This document shows positions 19,267 through 25,455 of a stretch of DNA of 25,455 bases, one piece after another. Each line of letters begins with the position of its first letter. Position 1 is the stretch's first letter. The position numbers and the translations under genes are program-made. The DNA comes from a virus: the IMG/VR virus record IMGVR_UViG_3300025652_000488, positions 1 through 25,455 of that record. The stretch is one strand, 5' to 3'. The notes beneath the pieces are model-generated. The model did not search any database and was not told where the DNA came from. It saw only the letters and a program-made list of their open reading frames with translations.

Positions 19267-20739
19267 TTACGGCCCCTTCAGGATGTCATCAAGTTCAGCG
19301 TTTGGGTCTTCAAAAACTGGACTGGCGCTTGGGTCGGCAGCAAACACTTGCGGGACGGGTAGTTGATAGCCTGTAGGTCTGCCTAGAGACGCATTAATTG
19401 CCTCCTCGTAGGTTTTCCGCATGTCGTTTTTAAAGGCTATTGTCTCTGGGGTGTCCCCCGGCTTTGCAAAGTAAGTATCTCGCACGGACGCTTTCTCGTC
19501 AGGCGTGGCGGCTGCTCCTGTCGCGATGCGCAGAGCGCCTTCCGCCCATGCTTCAGCAGCGGCGTTGTATATCTGCCCCTGTGACGATGCAAAGAAATTG
19601 CCGGCGATGGGGGTTGACCTCGCAATAGCATCTGGAAGATTGGACGGGTTCCACTGCTGTTCAATGCTGTCGAGAACAGGCGCAGTTTGTGACTGCATGC
19701 TGCTGAATAGCGTTGTCTTGGCCTGCCCTTCAGTTAGCTTTGGCGGGGTGGGGACCGAACCCTCTGGCGTGTCAAGTGGGACCCATTGGCCGGTGGAGCC
19801 GTCCCACTGCACGGCCACTTCAGCGCCGTCAGCGTTTGTTATCGTCGTCACTGTTGGTGCCTTTCGCTGGCTGCCGCCCCCTGTAAGTTCGATGACGGAG
19901 TTGTCCGGCATTACCCGCACGAGCCGCCCGTCAACTTCGCGGATTTCGCCAGTCGCCCCTTTCGCAAGCAACACGCCCGCCGCATCCTTGCCGCTAATCA
20001 TGCCTTGGTCAATCATATCAGCCAGATCACCGCGGCCATTGGCTCGGAGATATTCGACCGTCTTGTTGCGCGCCTTCGCCTCGGTGCGCTGACTGGCGAT
20101 ACCGGCAGCGGCTTTTTGCAGCGTTGGGTTGTTACCCAAGCCAGCGAATGCCTCCGCCATGATCGCCGCCGTGTCCTTGAATGTGTCGCGCTCGTAGAAA
20201 CGCTGGCCAGTTTCCCCTGCCGCGCCTTCCTGCATCTTTTGAATGCCGAGAGTGCCTAGAAGCCCCCGTGGCTGCTGCTCTTCTCGCATCATTGGTGCTT
20301 CTCCTTGCGTGCTGGCACGTCCCTGCGCTGGCTGGTTGCCGAGGGCGGCCATTGTAGCGTCAGCCACATCCTGCCCGTCATTGCTGCCAAGTATCTTGCG
20401 GACATAGTCCTGCGTTTCTTGGAACGGCGGGATGCCGCCGTGCTTGCGAACTGCGCCCGGGCCAGCGTTGTATGCCGCTAATGCCAGATCAGGCCGCCCG
20501 AAGGAGTCCAGTTGCTGGCGGAGATAGCGTGCGCCGCCCGTCATGTTCTGGACAGGGTCGCTGGGATCAACACCGAGTTCCCGTGCCGTGCCGGGCATAA
20601 GTTGGGCAAGTCCGCTGGCTCCTTTGGGGCTGACGGCCCCCGGTTGCCATGCGCTTTCCTGACCAATCATGCGCAGGAACAGGTCAACGGGGACACCTTC
20701 CTGCTGCGCGATCTGCGTGGCTATGGCACGGTAATCCAT
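19267..20739 (-). CDS. Virion lytic transglycosylase (SLT domain) ejection protein, 490 aa
   Basis: The N-terminal 120 residues are a soluble lytic transglycosylase domain. Catalytic Glu28 lies in [20 protein letters not shown], followed by [36 protein letters not shown] and [15 protein letters not shown]. This is the complete motif series ([14 protein letters not shown]) of family-1 SLT enzymes. It would cut peptidoglycan to let the ejection apparatus pass. The remaining 370 residues are mixed alpha/beta with Thr/Gly-rich linkers, no recognised family, ending in an acidic tip ([11 protein letters not shown]). It starts in a TAATG junction with the repeat protein and is followed by the second ejection protein. 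Confidence 0.85.
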   Translation of the reverse strand: MDYRAIATQIAQQEGVPVDLFLRMIGQESAWQPGAVSPKGASGLAQLMPGTARELGVDPSDPVQNMTGGARYLRQQLDSFGRPDLALAAYNAGPGAVRKHGGIPPFQETQDYVRKILGSNDGQDVADATMAALGNQPAQGRASTQGEAPMMREEQQPRGLLGTLGIQKMQEGAAGETGQRFYERDTFKDTAAIMAEAFAGLGNNPTLQKAAAGIASQRTEAKARNKTVEYLRANGRGDLADMIDQGMISGKDAAGVLLAKGATGEIREVDGRLVRVMPDNSVIELTGGGSQRKAPTVTTITNADGAEVAVQWDGSTGQWVPLDTPEGSVPTPPKLTEGQAKTTLFSSMQSQTAPVLDSIEQQWNPSNLPDAIARSTPIAGNFFASSQGQIYNAAAEAWAEGALRIATGAAATPDEKASVRDTYFAKPGDTPETIAFKNDMRKTYEEAINASLGRPTGYQLPVPQVFAADPSASPVFEDPNAELDDILKGP

Positions 20740-22766
20740 TAAGCTGCCTCCAACTCTGCGACTAGGCCGTGGTAGTCGACGCGAAGATACCCGTCTTCTC
20801 CTCGCTTGACTAGGTGCGGATGCGTTTCTTGCAACTCGTCAGCCATGACGCCGAACGTCGGCTGTGCTGGGTCCGCGATGCGCTTGCCTTCGTCGTTCCA
20901 GTCCCAATCGTATAGCTTGAAGCCGCCGACTTCGCCGCGTGGCTTGATGTTGGTTTTCAGGCGCGGGTCGGACATTGTAGCTGCGGCCATCGCTCCCGTT
21001 GAGAAGTAATCGAACAAGCCGGGGCTTTCCGACGTCGTCGTCGTGCCGCCTGCGCCCGGTGCCGCGACGCCAAGTGCGGCCAGCGGAGCGTTGAGAGATG
21101 CGCCCGGTGATCCAGTGTAGCCCGAGTATTGGCCGCGGGCCGCGTCGATGAGTGCCTGCTGCAACCCCTGCTGCATGAGGCCCTGCTGCATCTGGTTCTG
21201 CTGGATCGTTTGGCCCGTGTTAAATGCCTGCTGGCCGAGTGCGCCCATCTGACCAGACGCAGCAAGCCGCTGCTGGTTTGCCTGCATGCCCATCTGCTGG
21301 TTTTGCATCATGGCGGCGTTCTGTGCGCCGGCGTTAAACTGGCCAGCCTGATTGAAAGCGTTTTGGTTCTGGAACGCGGCTGCGTTTGCTGCGCCAGCGC
21401 CGAACTGGCCCGCTTGATTGTATGCGTTTTGGTTCTGCAATGCAGCAGTGTTGGCCGCACTAGCGCCGAACTGGCCAGCTTGATTGTAAGCGTTTTGGTT
21501 CTGCAATGCAGCAGTGTTGGCGGCACCAGCACCAAACTGGCTGGATGCTTGTCGGTTGGCCGCGTTTTGCAATGCAGCAGTGTTGGCCGCACTAGCGCCG
21601 AACTGGCCAGCTTGATTGTAAGCGTTTTGGTTCTGCAATGCAGCAGTGTTGGCGGCACTAGCACCAAACTGGCTGGATGCTTGTCGGTTAGCCGCGTTCT
21701 GCATTGCAGCAGTGTTGGCTGCGCCAGCGCCGAATTGACTGGCTTGGTTACGTGCCGCTTGGTTCTGGAACGCGGCAGCATTGGCTGCGCTCGCGCCGAA
21801 CTGGCCAGCTTGGTTGTATGCGTTTTGGTTCGCTTGCTGCGCCGTCAGCATGTTCCCAGCAGTCTGGCCTTGCGCCGTGAGGTTAGCGCCTTGGTTGGCT
21901 ATCCCCGCTTGCATCCTATAGCCGATGTCCTGCCCCGCGAGTTGCTGTGCATTCTCGAAGCCGCCCTGACGGAGTCCTGACGCAGTCTGAGCCGCCTGCT
22001 GTGCAAACGCGCGGTTGGTCTCGGCCTCCGCGATGCCGTGGCGCGACCCGCCGAAAGCGCCCGCAGAGGAAGCCTGCGCATCTCCCACGTTTTGCTGCAT
22101 CTGGCGCGAGCGCTCAATGTCGCCGAGCGACTGCTGGACGACTTGGTTCTCATACGGGTTGGTGTAGGCACCCAAGTTGGAGCCAGCGACCTGCCCCGCC
22201 TGCACGTTTTTCGCTCGGATTGGCGACGCCCCAGCAATGTCCGAAGCATTATAGCCCCGCGACCCAGCCGTAGCCGCATTATAACCCTGTGAGCCAGCTT
22301 GCGCGGCGTTGAAGCCCCGCGACCCAGCCGTAGCCGCATTATAACCCTGTGAGCCAGCTTGCGCGGCGTTGAAGCCCTGTGACCCAGCCGTAGCCGCATT
22401 GTAGCCCTGTGAGCCAGCCATAGCCGCATTATAGCCCTGAGAGCCAGCTTGCGCGGCGTTGTATTGAGCCGCGCCGATCTGCTGCGGCTGAAAGCCCATT
22501 GCCTGCTGCGTGCCTTGCATGGCCTGCTGCAATCCGCCTGCCGCCGCTTGGTTTACGTTGAAGTTACCCTGCGGAGACAGTGGCGAATACTGCCCCTGCG
22601 TTGGCTGCCCGCCCATTGGTGAAGGCTTGCCGCCGCCAATGCCGCCTTTGCCGCCACCAGCCGTGCCGGCGGTGGTGGGCGTGCCGCCGATGCCGCCTTG
22701 GCCACGCTGCGGCTCACCCGCAGGTGTCCCACCGATGTTGAACCCACCTAATGCTGATCCTGCCAT
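20739..22766 (-). CDS. Repeat-rich virion protein with C-terminal S74-type intramolecular chaperone, 675 aa
   Basis: Residues 1-95 are Gly/Gln-rich. Residues 97-175 are eight 10-residue repeats of the [10 protein letters not shown] type. Residues 210-310 are a helical Gln/Ala region. Residues 322-480 are eight 22-residue repeats ([20 protein letters not shown] plus AG), alternating with a variant ending NAANRQASS. The C-terminal 80 residues match the S74-type endosialidase chaperone: [12 protein letters not shown] (Ser599 and Lys604 are the likely dyad), [32 protein letters not shown] and [14 protein letters not shown]. In tail fibres this domain trimerises the fibre and then cleaves itself off. 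Here it ends a low-complexity internal or fibre-like protein, between LysM and transglycosylase genes. Confidence 0.8.
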   Translation of the reverse strand: MAGSALGGFNIGGTPAGEPQRGQGGIGGTPTTAGTAGGGKGGIGGGKPSPMGGQPTQGQYSPLSPQGNFNVNQAAAGGLQQAMQGTQQAMGFQPQQIGAAQYNAAQAGSQGYNAAMAGSQGYNAATAGSQGFNAAQAGSQGYNAATAGSRGFNAAQAGSQGYNAATAGSRGYNASDIAGASPIRAKNVQAGQVAGSNLGAYTNPYENQVVQQSLGDIERSRQMQQNVGDAQASSAGAFGGSRHGIAEAETNRAFAQQAAQTASGLRQGGFENAQQLAGQDIGYRMQAGIANQGANLTAQGQTAGNMLTAQQANQNAYNQAGQFGASAANAAAFQNQAARNQASQFGAGAANTAAMQNAANRQASSQFGASAANTAALQNQNAYNQAGQFGASAANTAALQNAANRQASSQFGAGAANTAALQNQNAYNQAGQFGASAANTAALQNQNAYNQAGQFGAGAANAAAFQNQNAFNQAGQFNAGAQNAAMMQNQQMGMQANQQRLAASGQMGALGQQAFNTGQTIQQNQMQQGLMQQGLQQALIDAARGQYSGYTGSPGASLNAPLAALGVAAPGAGGTTTTSESPGLFDYFSTGAMAAATMSDPRLKTNIKPRGEVGGFKLYDWDWNDEGKRIADPAQPTFGVMADELQETHPHLVKRGEDGYLRVDYHGLVAELEAA
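21342..21803 (-). repeat. 66-base tandem repeats coding 22-residue units, incl. 132-base near-identical duplication
   Basis: Seven full 66-base units plus a worn eighth encode the [12 protein letters not shown] repeats. Two higher-order 132-base copies (21451-21582 and 21583-21714) differ at only about four positions by eye, which means a recent duplication or gene conversion. Copy number is expected to vary between relatives by slippage or recombination. Confidence 0.85.
22242..22478 (-). repeat. 30-base tandem repeats coding 10-residue units (60-base higher order)
   Basis: Eight units encode [10 protein letters not shown]-type repeats. Positions 22261-22320 and 22321-22380 are identical except for the last few bases, and 22381-22440 is a diverged third copy, so the working unit of duplication is 60 bases (two protein repeats). 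There are no unique spacers, so it is not a CRISPR array. Confidence 0.85.
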
Positions 22767-22767
22767 G

Positions 22768-24156
22768 TTATGCGTCCTTCTTGACTAGACCGATGGCAAA
22801 GAATTGCACGGTGCGAATTGTGAATGTAACGGCGCCACGCGGCGTGCGCTTCTTGCCGCTTGCAAAGTCAATGTAGCGACGGAACTCATCGTAGTGTTCG
22901 CGCGCCTTGCCTTGCTCAATTTTCTTGGTGCCGCAGTAACGGTAGCCACGGCGGATCGCCTCGCCCCACCACTTGCCGTGAAGCACGTCCATGCACCATA
23001 CGACGGCCTCGCGCTTAGTGCGTGGGCTGAATGCGCCGCTATCGACTGCGTGTGTTGCGATGACGCAACTTTTCTTTGACGAAGACGATGAGCTAGATGA
23101 ACTTGACGACGAGCTTGACGACGACTTGGCAGGTGCCTTCGGAATGTTAATGCTGGCGCCGGCTTGAATCTTGTTGGCGTCTTTGATGCTGGGGTTTGCC
23201 TTCATCAATTCCGAGACCGTCGTGTTGTTTTTCTTTGCGATGGCCGAAAGAGTGTCGCCGCTTTTGATTGTTGACGAAGACGATGGTGACGACGCCGCAG
23301 GCTTTGAGCCAGAATAGTTTGTGACGCCAATTTTGTCGCCGACCCCGCCAAGAACGTCTCCGACTTTGCCGAAATTGCCTACTCCGTCAGCGCCACCTCC
23401 AGACAAAATGCCGCCGCTAGATGAGGGTTCTGAGCCTAGACCATCAGGCCGAGCCACAGGCCGAATGGAAGTTGTGGGGGCCGACGAACCTGTCTGCGTG
23501 TAGACGTTGTTCGCGTCCGGCGTCATGCCGGGGATACCGCCCGTCGCGCCTGCGATGAACTGGCTCGGCGCACTTGTCAAAAACGGATCATTCATGCCGC
23601 CGGGCAAGTATGACGTTGGCGTGTTCATTGTCGTCGTGGATGTGTTGTATGTCCGTGGTGCGCCGGCTTCGGCGACTGCGATCTGGTTATCCCGGTCGGC
23701 GGCTGACTCATCCCGAGCATCTTGCGCCATCGTGCTGTATTTCGTGTAATCCATAGGCGCTTGGCCCGAATAGTTGCCAGACGTCGGATCAATGAAAAAG
23801 CTGTCGATGTAGGACTTCTGACCGGGGCGATTGGCTGCCAACTCGGCCACCATCTGCTCATACATTGGCGCGGAAGAGTAACCCTGAACGCCGTTGGCGT
23901 AGGTCGTCGGTGGGGCCATGCCGCCCATGATGTCTTGTTGCGATGTCGGAGCCGACATGCCGAACGCGTCAGCCGTGCTGGCAGTGTTCTGGAACGCGGC
24001 CTGTTGGTTTGGCGTGAATGCCGCAACCGTTGGGCCGTATTCTGGGACGTAGCCCAACTGAGACACCTTGTCGGCGCGGTTTAGATTTCGCTGTGCGGCT
24101 GCCTCGATATATTCAGGCACCTTCACTTCGCTGGTTGTTGATCCGCCCTTCGACAT
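22768..24156 (-). CDS. LysM virion protein with poly-Ser linker and CxIATH C-terminal domain, 462 aa
   Basis: Starts MSKGGSTTSEVKVPEYIEAA. Residues 1-290 are Ser/Gly/Thr/Asn-rich with no recognised fold, though AFTPNQQAAFQNTAS is a motif common in phage tail or head proteins. A LysM peptidoglycan-binding domain lies at about 296-339 (TIKSGDTLSAIAKKNNTTVS, then NPSIKDANKIQAGASINIP). A run of 16 Ser (345-360) leads to a C-terminal domain starting CVIATHAVDSGAFSPRTKRE, then VVWCMDVLHGKWWGEAIRRG and YRYCGTKKIEQGKAREHYDE. Cys364, His369, Cys388, His393, Cys408 and His421 could bind metal or form disulfides. The gene follows GNAT in a TAATG junction and is likely to act in cell-wall binding during infection. 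Confidence 0.75.
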   Translation of the reverse strand: MSKGGSTTSEVKVPEYIEAAAQRNLNRADKVSQLGYVPEYGPTVAAFTPNQQAAFQNTASTADAFGMSAPTSQQDIMGGMAPPTTYANGVQGYSSAPMYEQMVAELAANRPGQKSYIDSFFIDPTSGNYSGQAPMDYTKYSTMAQDARDESAADRDNQIAVAEAGAPRTYNTSTTTMNTPTSYLPGGMNDPFLTSAPSQFIAGATGGIPGMTPDANNVYTQTGSSAPTTSIRPVARPDGLGSEPSSSGGILSGGGADGVGNFGKVGDVLGGVGDKIGVTNYSGSKPAASSPSSSSTIKSGDTLSAIAKKNNTTVSELMKANPSIKDANKIQAGASINIPKAPAKSSSSSSSSSSSSSSSSKKSCVIATHAVDSGAFSPRTKREAVVWCMDVLHGKWWGEAIRRGYRYCGTKKIEQGKAREHYDEFRRYIDFASGKKRTPRGAVTFTIRTVQFFAIGLVKKDA

Positions 24157-24518
24157 TATTCAAACTCCTTGACGTAAGACGCGTGCTGGTGCTTCCAGCC
24201 TCGTGCCTCTAATGGTTTCTTCCAGCCGAGACGGCCAGACATTGTTAGCGCGCTGCAACCTTGGGCTTTGGCCCACTCTATCACATCGCCGTGCATATCC
24301 ATAATCTGTTCAAGCTCACCGCCGCCGAGAAACACATTCAAAACACGTTTCTTTGGATATACCACAATTTCCGTGACGATACACCCCTTCGGCGTCGGCC
24401 ACAATTGCAGGATGCCTCGCTCAAGGCCGGCGACAATGTCACCAAAGTCATGCGTGCCTCCAGAGTATTCTAGCGCGGCTTCGATCCACGGCCTGCATCG
24501 GTACAGTTCACTATCCAT
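24156..24518 (-). CDS. GNAT-fold-like phage protein, 120 aa
   Basis: A small protein of a family I know from podophage structural modules: YRCRPWIEAALEYSGGTHDF, then LQLWPTPKGCIVTEIVVYPK, VLNVFLGGGELEQIMDMHGD and CSALTMSGRLGWKKPLEARG. The layout (strand, strand with a bulge, 'GR.GW...L...GW') resembles a GNAT acetyltransferase-like fold, but no proven acetyl-CoA site (Q/RxxGxG/A) is present, so enzyme activity is doubtful. It overlaps the C1q-like gene by eight bases and the LysM gene in a TAATG junction, which ties it to virion assembly. Confidence 0.65.
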   Translation of the reverse strand: MDSELYRCRPWIEAALEYSGGTHDFGDIVAGLERGILQLWPTPKGCIVTEIVVYPKKRVLNVFLGGGELEQIMDMHGDVIEWAKAQGCSALTMSGRLGWKKPLEARGWKHQHASYVKEFE

Positions 24519-25167
24519 AAATTCTTGAAATCCCTATAGTCACCGCAGGTGCGGCGGGTGAGAATGCTGTTGCTGGCGTCGCGTGCAAGTAACCATTCAC
24601 GTCAGACACAGCCCAATACGCCTCAAGGTAGTCACCGGCAGCGACGTTGAACGTCGTGGCTCGGCTGACAACTGTTGTCGCGTTGTTGCGGTGCAAGGCT
24701 GCGACCATTGTTGAGTTTGGCGCGTCAACGCCATTTAGCTTTGGCCAAAAGTAAAAGCTGACGGTGCTGCTCGACCCACTTGAAATTTGAGCGGAAAAAC
24801 TCGCCATGTAGTGGCCTGGCTCGTCAAACACGATACGAGACGCCGGCGTCCCGTTCGCTATTCCGTCGGCCGTGTTAGCAGTGAACGTCAACGGATAAGC
24901 CGTCGACGGCGCCGGCGCGGTGACGTCAGCTGTGATCGCCCCATCATACTGGCCATCGGAGAGTAAAATTTGGCGCCATTCGCCGTCTTTACTAACAACG
25001 GGATACTTGTTTATGCGATCCCACATGATCGTGCCGTCGTCTGCGGCACTCTCGCCGCCGGTCTGCTGGACTAGCTTCGATCTGGTTTGTGACAAGTGAT
25101 TCACAAGCCTCCGGGACCATGACGTCCAGTCGCTACCAGTCGGCTCTGGCGGAGAGTGCTGAATCAT
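24511..25167 (-). CDS. Structural protein with C1q-like jelly-roll C-terminus, 218 aa
   Basis: The start MIQHSPPEPTGSDWTSW lies in an ATGA junction with the upstream gene; a 16-residue Arg-rich extension is rejected. The N-terminal 60 residues are helical (WSRRLVNHLSQTRSKLVQQT). Residues about 95-215 look like a C1q/TNF-type beta-sandwich: ASRIVFDEPGHYMASFSAQI, STVSFYFWPKLNG, RATTFNVAAGDYLEAYWAVS and VTIGISRIYG. Such trimeric jelly rolls serve as phage tail or head-fibre knobs. It is encoded between the head-closure protein and the GNAT-like gene, so a virion surface or connector role is likely. Confidence 0.65.
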   Translation of the reverse strand: MIQHSPPEPTGSDWTSWSRRLVNHLSQTRSKLVQQTGGESAADDGTIMWDRINKYPVVSKDGEWRQILLSDGQYDGAITADVTAPAPSTAYPLTFTANTADGIANGTPASRIVFDEPGHYMASFSAQISSGSSSTVSFYFWPKLNGVDAPNSTMVAALHRNNATTVVSRATTFNVAAGDYLEAYWAVSDVNGYLHATPATAFSPAAPAVTIGISRIYG

Positions 25168-25455
25168 CGGCGCCCGCCTTGCACGACGTCGAGACGGTTC
25201 ACCCCAACGCGCCAATCCGAAAGCCGCTGACCCTCAATGCGCATCCTTACCTGTCGGCCGGTGAATCGCAGGCTGGTCGGGTTGCTCATGCTATAGGGTC
25301 CGTAGCTGCGCTCTGCCCCGTTCGGATAGAAACGCGTCTTGAATGTCACGTCCACGTCACCTTGCGTCTTCTCGTCCGGGAGCATCTCAGTAACGCTGAT
25401 TACCTGGTCCCCACTGCCCAACATAAACGGCCCAGTTTCGGCAAATGGCTCAAGC
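25164..25455 (-). CDS. Head-closure / packaged-DNA stabilisation protein (gp10-like), C-terminal fragment
   Basis: The frame is open to the right edge; an internal ATG at 25424 is not the start because the coding pattern continues upstream (LEPFAETGPF). The visible part reads GDQVISVTEMLPDEKTQGDV, DVTFKTRFYPNGAERSYGPY, then NPTSLRFTGRQVRMRIEGQ and DWRVGVNRLDVVQGGRR. The motifs 'D....G.V..TF..R..P.G.E..YGPY......T..R..GRQVR.R.EG....DWR.G..R....GGRR' are what I recall from the C-terminal beta-propeller end of phage stabilisation proteins (P22 gp10-like). It would close the portal after packaging. The bulk of the gene lies outside. Confidence 0.65.
   Translation of the reverse strand, partial: LEPFAETGPFMLGSGDQVISVTEMLPDEKTQGDVDVTFKTRFYPNGAERSYGPYSMSNPTSLRFTGRQVRMRIEGQRLSDWRVGVNRLDVVQGGRR

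Noticed and set aside
21129-21980. Rightward 283-aa open frame in the repeat region
   Set aside because: Its Leu/Val/Ser repeats only mirror the coding repeats of the opposite-strand virion protein; long open antisense frames are expected in GC-rich repeats.
22242-22478. CRISPR-like 30-base repeats
   Set aside because: The units are contiguous without unique spacers and stay in one reading frame coding [10 protein letters not shown] repeats.

Overview
The window is part of a tailed-phage genome (or a provirus or virome contig) with podovirus-type morphogenesis genes. The signs are a P22/SU10-like portal, an SU10-type (DUF5309) major capsid protein, a scaffold, two large internal or ejection-type proteins (one with a lytic transglycosylase domain), the C-terminal end of what looks like a head-closure/DNA-stabilisation protein, and a complete lysis cassette. 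The DNA is GC-rich by eye, genes are packed with ATGA, TAATG and TGATG overlaps, and Shine-Dalgarno sites are clear. This fits a Gram-negative host, since spanins are present, and possibly an aquatic alphaproteobacterium, but the host is inference only. No integrase, terminase large subunit or DNA polymerase gene is visible here.

Layout. Positions 1-7720 are read leftwards. From the divergent promoter region the order is: ribbon-helix-helix protein, Hjc-like nuclease, RecE-like exonuclease, gp2.5-like single-strand-binding protein, PrimPol-helicase, a small protein, a cytosine-methyltransferase-like protein, an Xre regulator, a 339-base regulatory gap, four hypothetical genes, a 427-base noncoding gap and the start of an HNH endonuclease. 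Positions 7855-10716 are read rightwards and hold about ten small genes, several with winged-helix or helix-turn-helix character, ending in a DUF6378-like gene. Positions 10699-25455 are read leftwards again as the late block: head-closure protein, C1q-like structural protein, GNAT-like protein, LysM protein, repeat protein with an S74-type chaperone end, transglycosylase ejection protein, second ejection protein, portal, small protein, scaffold, capsid, two small proteins, XhlA-like protein, endolysin, overlapping spanins and a PD-(D/E)XK protein.

The genes fit one lytic programme: replication and recombination leftwards, small regulators rightwards, and particle assembly plus lysis leftwards. 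The least explained part is 1875-2200. There, alternating forward and reverse copies of a 12-base motif (TGCGTCACTGGA) form palindromes around a near-consensus rightward promoter and a short terminator. The last palindrome lies inside the 3' end of the Xre gene. This looks like an operator array with a small antisense-strand RNA. Other points of interest are an endolysin with a C-terminal membrane anchor, a virion protein containing nearly identical 132-base tandem repeats, and a LysM/poly-serine protein with a distinct Cys/His/Trp-rich C-terminal domain.
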